NCBI GenBank assembly: GCA_038030265.1 | Contig: CM075941.1 | Location: forward strand, 11,904,001 to 11,968,000 | Reading direction: 5' to 3' | DNA length: 64,000 nt | From: Corythucha ciliata | Taxonomy: Eukaryota; Arthropoda; Insecta; Hemiptera; Tingidae | In this document: positions 1 to 11,391 of the stretch, one piece after another | Layout: each line of letters starts with the position of its first letter | Position numbering within the stretch: position 1 is the stretch's first letter | Translations under genes and position numbers: made by a program | Notes under the pieces: model-generated | What the model saw: only the letters and a program-made list of their open reading frames with translations | The model's database searches: none | Told to the model about the DNA's origin: nothing

Positions 1-1250
1 CAAATAAAATCGAAAGGTATTGTTTGTTAATTCGAACCATAATGCCTACTACCAGCCTGCCCGTGGCGTCCCCTGCACAGCTGCAGCTCACAAGTTCCAG
101 CTGACTGATGGTAGAGGCAATTTGTTTTCGCCAAAATTTTAAATTTGTGTTTTAAAATTATCTAACATGATTTTATTTGTTTCATATCAATTCTTCAATG
201 AGCCCATGATCGACCAATGCATGAAACTGTGACTATGTACTAGAATGGTGCCGTCGCAAACTGAATTGTTGACGTAAGTTACTCTCATCATTCGCCTGTC
301 TATACCATTCTTAGCTAAATGTTATCTCTGTGTTCCAGGACCTCGACGCACGTGTCAGTTTCAACACCTTACTAACGCTGCCAGATTCAGTGACCCATAA
401 TTCAGCGAAATTACTGAAGACGTATCAACTGATTTAATTGGGTATTAACGGACATAAACCGGGTCCAGCAGGCACAAGTTATAATTTTTTTTTATTTAAC
501 TGCTTCTTAAAACCTACTTATTGGCTGTAGATTTATTTATTGACTTAACATCGGATATGATTGTACTCTTGCATTTTTGATATGTTACTAGGGATCACCC
601 TCATAGCATGCTTCATTTTTTGCGACCCTTGTAAATGTAAGTTAGTAGAGGCTGACAAGTATAAAATAACGGGATTTCTGCGTTTTTTAAACAGTTTTTC
701 GAGAGATATTTAGTGAATTCTTTGAAGTATTACTGTTTAGAATAGATCAGATTATGCTGAAATTTCAGGCCTGAGTCAACTCAGTAGCCAAAGTGCCACC
801 AGAGACCCCGTAAAATTTAATTTTCTTTGCAGGGAAAACCCCGTAGGCTATTTGGGTGGTCCCTAACAACAAAATAAATGTAAAACGACATATTTCTTGC
901 CCATCTAAAAAATAATGTAACAGTGGTCGTAGTACTTGAATCATAGAGGGTAAATGCGAAGATTAGGCCGGAGGGACAAGATTTATTGATTCAATTTTGT
1001 AAAACGGCTACCATATGAACTTAACCAGTGTTGAGAACTATTTTTACTTATTCATACATAACTATTGCGTAATATAATCAGCATAGAATAAATATTTCTC
1101 TAAAAAAAATTGTGACTTCGTGTTTGTGTGTTCGTAAAAAAAGGAAGGAAAAGGCATCTCAGTGATAACAATAATATTTCTTTTTGTGAAAATTGCTCTT
1201 TAAAAAACTTCATTCAAATAATTAAACAGCAATTTTTTCACTAAAGAAAT
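1..1250. other. AT-rich stretch, no gene seen
   Basis: No open frame of useful length, no convincing splice-site-bounded exon and no repeat ends were recognised. The sequence is AT-rich with short homopolymer runs, and is most likely intergenic. Confidence 0.5.
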
Positions 1251-1465
1251 GTGTTGTTCTCACTTGAGAATGGGCGCTTAATTCCAATATTTCCAGTGCG
1301 AGCGAAAAGGGTGCTGAGGAAGGGGTCGAGGGGGGGAAGCCTTCCAGGCGCAGGCGCGGATGCCTTCTGTTGTCAACTGCGAAAACGAGACATCGCTACT
1401 TGTTCTGTCCTCGTCCCCCACTCTTCAGATAACTCTCTTATGTTAATATATTTTATTCTCCTTGT

Positions 1466-1650
1466 CATAGGCGGATCTAAGAGGTGATGTGATAACAGCA
1501 GAATTACCCCCCTCCCACCGTGGAGCTTGGAAAAGCTCTCAAAACATCGGGGAAGGGATGGGTGGGCAGGTGGTGGGGTTTTACCGGTGAGGGGGAAGGG
1601 GTTTCGATTGCCCCTCTCCTCCCTGAGAGAGTTCCCAGATCCGCCCTTTG
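1466..1650. repeat. Possible small TIR element
   Basis: The segment starts CATAGGCGGATCTAAG and ends CAGATCCGCCCTTTG, so its ends are imperfect inverted copies around GGCGGATCT. The same core forms the ends of the larger element at 16766-20851 (GGCGGATTTAA). The inside is G-rich on the plus strand. No matching target duplication was found, so the boundaries are tentative. The open frames of 60-110 residues overlapping it look like chance frames. Confidence 0.35.
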
Positions 1651-2196
1651 TAGTCACCCGCGAAATTGCAAGCTTTCAATTGTTTTTTGTGGACTCGGAC
1701 TCACGGTGGACGGCATCGAATCCTGACGAGGCTCAAGCGCGTCGCTCTCCACCATTTATGCCACGCATACTTCACGCTCAGTGGTCCGTGGGCGACAACT
1801 ATTCAATGCAACACATGACGAACCCCCCCCCCCCCAACACATCCTTTAGCAATGCGACGTATTCGTTGTTGAGGTGAATTCGCTCGCTGGCCAGAAGGGA
1901 ATATGTAAGAAAAGCTGCTCACCCTTTTGTCTTGAGCTAGCTCTGTCCGCCCCAGCATGTGCTTTTACGGGCCCACTACTAAATTGCCGTGGTCTGTGAG
2001 AGAGTTGCGGATAATTTGGCCTTGCAACTGTTATGCCACTCTACTGTCGTATCCCACGCGTCTATCTTGCTACGAAAAACTGGTTGCTCGCAGACTAACT
2101 ATTGACTTGGAAATCGTTAATTCAGAGTCGGAAACAGAAATTCGTGTATTTTTAGTCCCAAAAATTGTCATACGGGCAAACTTTAAGTTCGATTTA
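1651..2196. other. No recognisable gene; one unassigned open frame
   Basis: A plus-strand open frame of 110 codons runs 1957-2289 and ends inside the foldback and MITE described next. It matches no family I know, and its 3' third is repeat sequence, so I do not call it a gene. A run of ten C lies near 1827. Confidence 0.4.
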
Positions 2197-2545
2197 GACT
2201 ATTCGGATGTGACATGGGAACACGCATTCCTACGTGTGATAAAAAATTCCAGGGGCCTTATTCCGAGTTGTCGGGAAAAACTCACGTGAGGGGGTTGCTA
2301 TGGCGAGATAATACTATTTCTGATTAAGCGCCCTTGGATACCGCTTGCGGGATTATTTCCCGACAACTCTAACTAGGGCCCCAGAAAGGATTTTGTTTGT
2401 TTACGTTCACATTGCCCGGACGTAACGTGGGAACACGTGGGATGATGCTCACCAGAGCAATGTGAACATAAACAAATAAAAGCTTTTTCTAGAATTTTGT
2501 ATCAAACGTGTGAATGTGTGTTCCCACGTCATGTCCGAGTAGTCT
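2197..2545. repeat. Foldback (inverted-repeat) element, interrupted
   Basis: The arm 2197-2252 plus 2385-2427 is an imperfect inverted copy of 2457-2545. Shared blocks include the GACTATTCGG end, GGGAACAC and TGTTTA..TTCACATTGC. The left arm is broken by the MITE at 2253-2381. When that element and one CAG copy are removed, the arm reads through continuously against the right arm. The loop is about 30 bp. It lies just downstream of the transporter gene at 2820-5293. Confidence 0.7.
2253..2381. mobile_element. MITE with CAG target duplication (copy 1)
   Basis: This 129 bp element starts GGGCCTTATTCCGAGTTGTC and ends in an inverted relative of it (GACAACTCTAACTAGGGCCC). It is flanked by CAG at 2250-2252 and CAG at 2382-2384. 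The inner part of the terminal repeat (CGAGTTGTCGGGA) is nearly perfect. The G-rich ends and 3 bp duplication suggest a PIF/Harbinger-related non-autonomous element. It sits inside the left arm of the foldback at 2197-2545. Confidence 0.75.
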
Positions 2546-2550
2546 TTATT
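2545..2550 (-). promoter_or_regulatory. Candidate polyadenylation signal AATAAA
   Basis: A minus-strand AATAAA lies about 270 nt past the stop codon of the transporter gene. It sits at the outer edge of the foldback element, so the transcript end may be repeat-derived. No cDNA evidence is available here. Confidence 0.35.
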
Positions 2551-2819
2551 GACCTCTAGATCCATAAAACTTATTTATCCATAGGTTCATAAAACTTGAT
2601 AACCAGATTCCAAGACGAGACCGACACGGCAGGGTCTCGGTATCAGAGACTGCTACTGAACTTCTGAGGACAATCTGATAGTTTCATTCTTTTCATTAGG
2701 CCGTAACAACTCATAAAGCTACGAAAGGTTCATGACGGCATTGTACAGCCAGTGAGATTCAGGCGTCCCAGTTGATGCTCTCTAGCATTCGATAGGGCGT
2801 ATATTTGGAGGGGGAGAGG

Positions 2820-5293
2820 TTACAACCGTTTAATGTCCGCTGTGTGATGGCTTCCTGAAGAATTATAACGTTCGGGAAGGTCTAGAACATCCTCCCGCGC
2901 AGGAACAGCGTTGTACGTCCTTTCTAGGGACTGCCTTGCAAATTTACGGACCCATGGACTCAAACAGTTGAGATTAACTTCGTCCGATTTGAAGAAAAGT
3001 GAGGCGACAGATCCAACTGTTAATACGATCAAACTTCCTATAGCCGTGTAAAAAAATACGGGTATTTTAAAGAGCGGATTGACGTCATTTGTTTCTATCA
3101 AAGGGCTGCAAAGAAGATTATTGTATAAATAATAGTCGTAAAATAAGAAATATTTAGTCCACCCAATTTTACTTTTCCGTAGACGAAAGCGTCACGTTAA
3201 ATGGGCATCCATCAACATTCATCACACTGTGTCGGACTTGAATGGTGCCGTTCAGTTTGTTCCAAGAGTTTCCAATCATTATAGACATCATGAAAACGAG
3301 ACTTGTGAGCCCTCCAATTGCTGCTCCCTGATATTACGAATTTTACGTTATTATTATTTCACGGCACGGGCCTGTGGCAATTTGCCGATAAAACCTTGTT
3401 GTTGGCTCGAGGTTGAAAAAATCCCAACAGAAAAAGACCGAGAAGCGCTCCATTGGTTGTACCAGCGAATCCAGTTGCGAGCTGTGTGTTAACATTTATT
3501 TAATGACATGATTAACAATTATAAACTCAAGGCGATCCCTCCTAGGTACCTCCAACATATGCCCTAGTTTTTCTACTACGCTGACCAAGGCAACACAAAC
3601 GATTCCAATTACTAAGGAAATACATTTCATTGTGAAGCTCGCCTTCTCTTCACTCGGCTTTTCCTTTAAACGAACTTCAATAAAATCTTCATATATCGTA
3701 CCGGCCAAAGTGTTGATGTTTGTAGAAAGAGAGCTAAAAACGAATTTATTTTTAATAACAGGCCGGAATCGCATGGGGAATTGGCACCTTAAAGCAGCCG
3801 AAACGATACCAGCTAGAAACATTCCGCATAATCCTCTAAAATATACTGAAATATCCATAACAAAGTAAGGAACAATTTGATCCGGACGGGAAATGAGCTA
3901 TGCAGACAAATAAAAATCAACTGGTTGTCAACAATTTGGTGATTATTAAATTATTCACTAACTTTGGCAGAGTAAGGATCGCAGTCTTTGTATGTTGCGT
4001 ATATTGCTAAGCCTAAATATCCGCAGGTGAGACAGAAAAAATCGATTCCCAATCCCATGATCCACGAGCTCCTGGAAAATTCAAACGCTCTTGTTAGGAA
4101 TTCTCTCTCATAGGAAAATTCGAATAGAGTTGCAATCAACGAACAGAATCGCCGCTTTAATGGATGGCAAACAGATCAAACGTTGTATAATCGGAGGGCT
4201 GAAAGCGATGTTTGATATGTTCAACATTGTCATGCCAATTACTTGGGACCAAAATGAAATTCGTGCCGATGGATCCATACTGTCGATACGCCGTGGAGGT
4301 TTATCAAAACAATTCATTTTTTTTTTTATTACCACCATACTTGAAAAATTCTATACGATTCCCTTCCATCGCTGATTTGATCACAGCCGCATTGCCCCCT
4401 GATTCCTTTATGCCAATCACCAAAACGGTCAGGACGGAAAATATCATGACGATCGATTGAAGAGTGTCCGTCCATACAACAGCCTTTACACCGCCCTATT
4501 TAAAAATATTTTTAAATAAGGTCGTTTATACTGTATAATGTTTTTTACCAATGTCGTGTAAAAAATGCAAACGATGCACACGCCTATCGATATGGTTTGT
4601 ACGCTCATCCCAGTTACTTGATTTAGGGCCAAAGCTGGCCCGTATATTACTACTGCTGAGTGCAATACCTTGAAAAAAGATAGTAATTAAACGTAGCTGT
4701 AGGGTACTTGACAATTAAAAAAAAATACCGTAGTAATAGAGTACAGGAGGGACGTTACTGTTCTAACTCCACGGCCGAATCGAAGCTCCATGTACTATTA
4801 GAAGGAGGAGGGAGGTTGTTATTTATTTCTCGGCACTTAAGTATAGGCCAAGCTTAAGTAATAGTGTTTTACTTTAATTTTTACCTCAAATGTTGAAACG
4901 AGCTGTAATTTGAAAAATACTGGCAACGAAATAAACACTAGAACTGTCGTTGCAATCAACACGCACACGACCATAATTAGGTACTGAGTGGAGAAATAGT
5001 AAATTTCAGAAGGAATCCCAATTAGCGTTATTCCAGAAATGAAACTGTATCAAAAACGGAACACTCATCAATTTGGTCAACTTTGTTATAACGAAACGAA
5101 GCTAGTACCTTGATATTAAGGAGAGAGCAATCGGGATGAAGGGCATTTGTTTCCCTCCGAATAGATATCCGGTCACTGTATTCTGTCCGGCTGTATTTAT
5201 GCATCCGTAAAATACGCCAATAAGTGCTGAAAGGGCGAGAATTCCCCAAAATACGCCATATTCAAACAAGTCCAAATTAAGTTTCGGAGGCAT
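2820..5293 (-). CDS. Sodium:solute symporter, SLC5 family (SMCT/SMVT-like), 12 exons
   Basis: Exons on the minus strand: 5293-5109, 5044-4885, 4794-4729, 4668-4549, 4495-4341, 4279-4145, 4071-3963, 3897-3788, 3733-3550, 3481-3395, 3327-3173 and 3105-2820. Every intron is GT..AG, phases agree throughout, and the sum is 1752 nt (583 residues and a TAA stop), the usual family length. Family landmarks occur in order: an N-terminal NTVTGYLFGGKQM (usually TEYLLGG), SFISGITLIGIPSE, VFFKLQLVS, YGPALALNQVTG, GGVKAVVWTDTLQ, IYATYKDCDP, VPYFVMD, GIVSAAL|SSLSTNINTLAGTIYED and FAGTTNGALLGLF. NGT and NVT glycosylation sites lie in the late loop. SLC5 proteins are multi-pass LeuT-fold plasma-membrane carriers that couple Na+ to small organic solutes. 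The arthropod relatives resemble mammalian monocarboxylate and multivitamin carriers, but the substrate cannot be read from sequence. A start at MPPKL is chosen because conserved sequence begins soon after it. Introns are 53-90 bp. An Inr-like TCAGTC lies about 38 nt upstream of the ATG; no TATA box was seen. Confidence 0.93.
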
Positions 5294-5299
5294 GTTTAG

Positions 5300-5839
5300 G
5301 ACAGGACAGGAATAACGTTGTTGATATGACTGAGAATGGGAACAGTGAACTAACAGAGTGACTATTCTAGACGAAAAACAAACAGTTGTAGTGTTTTCAA
5401 GAGGATTATAATTATTTCTCAAAGAGCCTGATAGCCGTATAATTTATAACTCACTCAAGCAATTTACATAAAATTTAAGAAATTTAACTAAAACTAGTTT
5501 TTTCTTTACTATATTCGTATATTAATAGAAAGAGTATCTTTTCTATGGTTATCGGGGCTGCCCGTCTTCCCCCCCTCCTCTTACATAAACACAAGCTGAA
5601 CTGCGTAATCCTCCCGAAATCCGAGATATCCCTAATTAAATTGTCCGTTTTTTGGGGTTAACTTGATGGTTCCCATGCCAAATTCACCAATTTGTGACCC
5701 TCCATAAACTCCATGATCGAACGGTCATCCGAAACAGGTAACAAAATTGCCAGTTTAAAGCTGAATTTCTATTTTTTAGACAGAAAAATACGGTTATGTA
5801 TTTTTCTGGGACAACAGCCCAGTCTTCTGATGGGCCCCT
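5300..5839. other. Upstream region of the transporter gene; no other gene
   Basis: Contains the presumed 5' leader of the transporter gene on the minus strand, then AT-rich sequence. No TATA box or additional exon was recognised. The open frames at 5684-6196 and 5713-6105 are shadows of the LINE remnant that follows. Confidence 0.4.
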
Positions 5840-6803
5840 CTTCCCCTTACCACCCGCCACAGATGCCCGAGAGAACTGCAGCAACGAAGCACGTGGTCGG
5901 CGGTTTCGTCCTCGGCGCCACAAGGGCATGTTGGAGAGTCTCGCCGCTGGAAAAACCACAGCTTGGCGTTGAACGAGCCGTGCCCCGTAAGGATAGACGT
6001 TGCTCAAGGGTGAAAAACTTGGCCGCCGCAAGCCTCGTCCGAACATCGGGCACGAACCCGAACAAGCGCCTACCCGTTGGACTGTTAGTCCGACGCGCCT
6101 GCTAAGCCTCGACGACGAGGTCATGAAGAAGGAGGAGGCCTCAAGCTGTCCCCCACCTCTTGGCCAGAAGATCGAGGTGCCCTGCCCAATAACCACGGCA
6201 CCGCACCAAGTCTAGGTTCCCCTGGACGAGGTGGCGCCGATGGACCCATGCGACGAGCAGGAGGTCCGCTGGAGACGTCCTCGCCAGCACCTGGAGCGCG
6301 TCGAAACTAACGATCCGGTTTGCTATGGCTACCCGTACCAAGGCCTGTCGTTGCAGCCTGAGGACCTTCGCCCTCTATGCCTCCTCATTGGGCCACCACC
6401 ACGTCGCACAGTACAACAGGGTGGGTATGAACACTGCCGTGAAGTAACGGGCACGGCAGTGGTAGCCTGCGCCTCACACATTGCCCGCTACTGTTCTGTA
6501 GAGGGCGAAAGTCCTCTCTAGCTTCCCCGCAACGATTTCGAGCTGCGGGCTAGCTGTCCTCCCCGGGTTGATCCCGACCCCAAGATAGCGGCCCTGCCTC
6601 TTCCCCACGAGGCCTGAACCTCGGCAGTGAACGACCAGGGAGCTACCCCGAGAGAGCCGGCCCCGCATGAAGACCAACTGAGTCTTCGACACCTCGAGAG
6701 CCAGTCTGACCAGTGACCACAAAATCACTTTATATTCTCCGGGTCGGATGGATTGAAATTGGTAAAGAAAGGAGCCAAATCGCTTTGGCTCATTAAAAAC
6801 CAA
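5840..6803 (-). pseudogene. R1-clade LINE, C-terminal part of the RT protein
   Basis: Three minus-strand frames joined by frameshifts give the C-terminal half of an R1-type non-LTR reverse transcriptase protein. In order, these are KTQLVFMRGRLSRG and GRYLGVGINPGRTASPQ (6474-6803), VRVAIANRIVSFDALQVLA and TSPADLLLVAW (6141-6341), and FVPDVRTRLA (5847-6065), followed by a degenerate cysteine-containing tail. The RT catalytic motifs and endonuclease are absent, so this is a 5'-truncated, decayed copy. Its GC content is well above the flanks. Confidence 0.8.
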
Positions 6804-7380
6804 ACCAATTTGCCTCGTCGCTCACCCGAAAAAGCGTAATTTGGCGGATTTTGCTGCATCAAAAACAAAATTACACACTATTGACCCCTTCGCAGTAATT
6901 CTCACATCACCCATGTGCGAAGGGAAGTCTGCCAGAAAAAAGAGTAAATTGTATACGCTCTTATAATTACGTTTTGGATAGATAATTTTTAGAGAAGCGA
7001 ATTTAAATTGAACCCATTATTTTTTTTCGATTTAGGAGGAGCACCGCTCCCCCAATCAGACCATTGGAGTAGCATTCGCTCTCCCTGATGAACTCCACTC
7101 CGCCACTGATTGGTAGTACCAAAGTTTTGATTTGAAGGAGTCAAATCCAAGAAGTTTGGGTCTGAAAGAGCCAAGCCCACGAAATGTTGCTTTTGAAAGA
7201 GCACATCCCGCGGAATTTGGGTTTAAACGAGCAAAATTGCTTGAAGTTGGGATTTGAAGGAGATGAAGAGGTTTTCCGTTTGGAAATCTTTGTCCGCTTT
7301 TGCCTTTCCGTTGCGTTGCGTTTGCTTGAAAAAATGGAAGGAAGGGCTTTGCTCTACAGTGTAAACTTAGCCTAACTGGC
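6730..7380. repeat. Degenerate 'gagccaaa...gaaatttgg' array (vocabulary V5)
   Basis: Loose repeats of the type 'AAAGAGCCAAA..CGAAATTTGG' recur every 30-45 bp. The same vocabulary appears at 11750-12050, 20340-20780, 28540-28690, 51420-51870, 52800-53050, 54550-55090 and 61060-61200. No unit is conserved enough to align by eye across the whole tract. Overlapping open frames here are not genes. Confidence 0.55.
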
Positions 7381-7733
7381 CTTTGTAATAGCGAAAATAA
7401 CAAAATTTTGCTTTTTGAGTTATCCAAATCCATAAATTTGACTTTTGAAAGCGTCTGGAAGCGTCTGTAAGTCCGTTGGACTTCAGCGTTTTTTGGACTT
7501 AAAGACGCTGAAGATGGCGAGCAGCCGAAACCGGTTCGTTTTTAACGCACCTCAACGAGGGAAGACAGACAACGTAGGCTCCTACGGCTTCAGTTTCATG
7601 CATGCATTACCTACTAACCCTCGTAGTCTAAGCGATCACACTAACAATATCAAGGTAAATAAGCTTTCGATTTACTCAAAGCTGCAAAACTGATTTTAAG
7701 CCGGCTCCTCACATGCGGTACGAGCAAAATATT

Positions 7734-7850
7734 TGTAAGCGTGTACAAGAAAAACGAGACCGCGTAAGTCAGAGAACGAAAGTCTATATTTTTCTAAAAG
7801 AAAAACCGAACAACTGATGTTTTTATGTAAAAATGTGAAGGGACGCCACA
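7734..7850 (-). repeat. 3' LTR of the gypsy element
   Basis: 117 bp, TG..CA on either strand (TGTAAGCGTG..GACGCCACA on plus). Preceded on the minus strand by the purine-rich GGGAGCGGGGTTAA polypurine tract at 7851-7864. Confidence 0.92.
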
Positions 7851-7983
7851 TTAACCCCGCTCCCAGTGAACGCGAGGAAGACGAGAGTGTCGCGCAGAAA
7901 GATGGGATAGGCCACGTAGTCGAGTTAGCGGACGTCTCGAAGGGGTTGAGTTGGTAGATGAAACGCAGGTTTTAGACGGTCGA

Positions 7984-10546
7984 TCAAAACAAAAGTTTTC
8001 TTACCGTGTATGTCCAGTGTGAAATATTTGTCGTTTCTTTCGAGGACAGGGTAAGGTCCATCATAAGGTTGTTGAAGCGGTTTTCTGATGGAATCGACGT
8101 GAACGAAAACTTGCTCAGCCGAAGAGAGGTGAGGGTGAACGAACTTTTTTGTGAGGAGTTGTGGATGTCGGTGGCTGGCCGGACATGACGAAAAAACTCT
8201 TGAAGTCGCTGAAGGAATTGTGACGGATTGACGGTGGACGGGTCAGGTGGATCGAAGAATTCATCGGGTAATCGTAGTGTAGAGCCAAAATGAAGTTCTG
8301 CAGCTGACGGGCCAGATTGGTTTGGCACGTTTCGCAAACCGAGCAGAACGATTGGTAGAAGTAAACACCAATCGGTAGAGTTATGGCATTTGAGAGCGTT
8401 TTTAAGAGAGCGGTGCCATCTTTCAAGTTTACCATTGGACTGCGGATGGTACGCTGTCGTACGAAAATGACGAATCCCGAGGCGGTAGTTGAGAATTCGG
8501 AAAAGATTGGACTCGAATTGTCGACCTTTGTCGGTGATGATCTTAGCGGGAACGCCGTGACGGACGATCCATTCCTTGAAAAGAGCGTCAGCCACTGTTT
8601 CGGTGGAGATTGATTGAATGGGTATGGCTTCGGGCCAGGAAGAAAAACGGTCGATCAAGGTGAGGATGTAGTGCATACCGTGTGATGGGGGAAGTGGACC
8701 AATGATGTCCAAGTGGATGCATTGAAAACGTGCGTCGACGGTAGGGAAAACACCGAGAGGACTACGGGTATGACGTCCAATTTTGGATTTCTGACATTGA
8801 AGGCAGTTTCTTGCCCAAGATCTGAAGTCTTGCTCAATTCCGGGCCAAACAAATCGTTCACGAATTAGTTGTTATGTACGCTTCGGAGATGGGTGTGCGC
8901 TGTTGTGAATTAGAGCGAACGCTTGACGACGAAGGGATAACGGAATAAAAACGCGGTGTCTATCGTCGCAAAATAACGATATGTTGAGGCCAGGTATGCA
9001 TTCTCCACGAAGATTGAGTGACGAATTGAGGCAGAGCTTTTTTAGCTCGTCGTCTGCTTCTTGAATTTTAGCGACGACTGTGAAATCGAAAATATGGATG
9101 GAGTCGACTCGGGAAAGGTAATCTGCTACGACGTTGTCACTTCCTTTGATGTGTCGAATATCGGTCGTGAACTGCGCTACAAAATCTAAGAGACGAAATT
9201 GACGAGGGGACGCCTTTTCTGGTTTTTGCTTGAAAGCGAAAATGAGGGGCTTGTGGTCTGTGAAAATTGTGAGTTGTTGACCCTCGACGAAGTCCCGAAA
9301 GTGCTTGACTGAAGCGTAAATTGCTAGAAGCTCTTTGTCATAGGCACTGTACCGTCGTTCGGTTTCACTGAGCTTCCGAGAGAAAAACGCTAGCGGTTGG
9401 CAGGTACCGTCGGTTTGTTGATGAAGAGCCAATGGCAGTATCTGAAGCGTCGACGAAAAGGGTCAAGGGTGAGTCAGGCTTGGGGTGGACGAGAAGGGTA
9501 GCGTCAGCGAGATCTTGCAGGCAGTGGTCGTAGGCCTCAATCAACTGATCAGTCCATTGGATGGGAGATGTTTCGCTTTTGCTAGTTTTTAAGGTGTCAT
9601 GAATCGTGATTTGGGCCCAGGCCGCGCGGCGAATGAAGCGGCGGTAGACATTTATGGTTCCGAGGAAACGACGCAAGGATTGAAAGGTTGTAGGTCGAGG
9701 AGCTTCGGTGAGGGCACGAACACGTTGAGGAAGTGGTGATGTGCCGGACGGTGTGACTCGGAAACCTAAGAAGTCTACTTCGGTTACGCTGAAAACACAT
9801 TTGTTCACGTTAAGATGGAGTCCGTAGCTCCTGAAACGCTGGAAAACGAGAGTGAGATGCTCCAGATGTTCTGCGGGAGATTTGGAAGCGATAAGCGCAT
9901 CGTCGAGGTAAACGAAGATGAAGGGAAGGTCGCGAAGTATTTCATCCATGAACCGCTGAAATGATTGACCGGCGTTGCGTAAACCAAAACACATCATCGG
10001 AAACTCAAAAAGGCCGAAAGGTGTGATGATGGCGGTTTTTTCGATGTCGGAAGGTGCGACTGGTATTTGGTTGTATGCTCGAAGAAGATCTAGCTTCGAG
10101 TAAATTGTCGTCCCGCGAAGATTGTACGTGAAATCGTGAAGATGAGGGAGAGGGTAGAGGTCAGGTTTGGTGACAGCGTTTAGGCGTCGGAAATCACCAC
10201 CAGGTCGCCAGGTGCCGTCTTTTTTAGGAACGAGGTGGAGCGGACTAGACCAACAAGATTTAAAGGAACGACAGATGCCGAGGTCTAGCATTGTTTGGAA
10301 TTCTGCTTTGGCAGCTTTCAACTTGTCGGGGTGAAGACATCGAAAGCGGGAACGAACAGGTGGTCCGGTGGTTTCGATTGCGTGCCGTTGGTGGTTTCGA
10401 TTAGTTTTGTCGCGGCGCGTGCAGAAAATGACGCTTACGTCGGCGCCTGAGTCGATGAGGAAACGAAGTTTGGTTGTTTTGTCGGTGACAAATAGGCGGC
10501 GTGTCGAGTTACGACGATCGCTTGCCGCCACCTGCGATCGGAACAT
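7984..10546 (-). pseudogene. gypsy pol: protease, RT, RNase H, integrase (broken)
   Basis: The frame opens with ATG overlapping the gag stop by one base (TAATG). The aspartic protease active site is in [12 protein letters not shown] (about residues 30-41). Sequence then jumps almost directly to [19 protein letters not shown], so much of the protease and linker is deleted. RT carries [28 protein letters not shown] and the catalytic [11 protein letters not shown]. RNase H shows FVDAS, KELLAIY and FTDHKPL. Integrase shows the CLQC part of the zinc finger, HLDIIGP, ITDKGRQFE and SNGKLERWH, so the D,D,E residues are present. A small deletion near 9432 shifts the frame between [10 protein letters not shown] and ALHQQTDGT, and an in-frame TAA at 8872-8874 lies just before the integrase. 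Confidence 0.92.
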
Positions 10547-11361
10547 TAGTTTTTTGAAGAAAAGGAACAGGGGGAACGACAGTTTTGAGCTTTGTTACCG
10601 AACCTTTCGTGATAACAGAAACCTGTTTTTGGGGGTGAAGTGTGTAGTTCTGGTTTGGGACAAGGTGATCTGTAGCGACGGCGTATCAGCGAGGGGGTTG
10701 AACGTAGTTCGAGGTCGGTAAGGCGTTGAGTGAGCCGTTGGATCGCGTCGAGAAGGGTGGAAAAAGAAGGTGCGGAAGTTGTGGGTTCGGAAGGGGAAGG
10801 TGTTGACTCTGGAGGAAGGAAGTGATGTCGTCCACGGTCAGCAGCTTCGAAAACTTTGTCGGCTAATTTTGTGAGAATCGGTAAAGGTTCGGAACTGATG
10901 GCGAGAATGGATTGGACGGAAGACGGAAGTTGGTGAAGCCACAAAGTTTTGAGCGCGTCGTCAGATATTTGAGTGCCGGCGAGCTCTTCCATGCGCCTCC
11001 AAAGTTGTGACGGTTTATCGTCTCCAAGTTCGACCTCGTGGAGGAGTTTGGTGAATTTTTGTTCGTCGGTGTCGGTGAAAGCGGAAAGAAGCGCTGTTTT
11101 CAGGGCATCGTATTTGTGGGTCGCAGGCGGGTGGTTGATGATGTCACTGACGTATTCGAGGACGTCCATGTCGAGAGTGGAAACGACGTGATTGAATTTC
11201 GTAGTGTCCTGAGTGATACGGTTGGCTGGTAAGTCGAACTGAGCTTCGACTTGGCGGAACCAAAGATCGGGCCGGTGGCGCCAAAACGGGGGTAGCCGAA
11301 CGGAGACACTTGATATGCGTTGTGGCTCTAGAACCGCGTCGTCATTAGCCGGTTGAGCCAT
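10546..11361 (-). CDS. gypsy gag (capsid and zinc knuckle)
   Basis: 271 codons from ATG (MAQPANDD) to the TAA that overlaps the pol ATG. The N-terminal two thirds match the arthropod gypsy capsid pattern ([39 protein letters not shown]). A C-terminal zinc-knuckle-like stretch with the [17 protein letters not shown] pattern should bind RNA. The frame is intact. Gag would form the cytoplasmic particle in which the element copies its RNA. An in-frame upstream extension runs into the LTR but lacks ATG, so the internal start is preferred. Confidence 0.88.
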   Translation of the reverse strand: MAQPANDDAVLEPQRISSVSVRLPPFWRHRPDLWFRQVEAQFDLPANRITQDTTKFNHVVSTLDMDVLEYVSDIINHPPATHKYDALKTALLSAFTDTDEQKFTKLLHEVELGDDKPSQLWRRMEELAGTQISDDALKTLWLHQLPSSVQSILAISSEPLPILTKLADKVFEAADRGRHHFLPPESTPSPSEPTTSAPSFSTLLDAIQRLTQRLTDLELRSTPSLIRRRYRSPCPKPELHTSPPKTGFCYHERFGNKAQNCRSPCSFSSKN

Positions 11362-11376
11362 AATACTACGAGTGAA

Positions 11377-11391
11377 GTCGGGGTCACCAGT
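11377..11391 (-). other. Primer-binding site of the gypsy element
   Basis: Directly downstream of the 5' LTR end, the minus strand reads ACTGGTGACCCCGAC. The TGG start is typical for a site pairing with the 3' end of a cellular tRNA. The tRNA identity was not determined. Confidence 0.7.

Noticed and set aside
1957..2289. 110-codon plus-strand gene
   Set aside because: No family match; the 3' part runs into the foldback and MITE, and no promoter or splice context was seen.
5684..6215. Open frames of 170 and 130 codons on opposite strands
   Set aside because: They are other frames of the R1-clade LINE remnant; the frame with recognisable LINE motifs is different.
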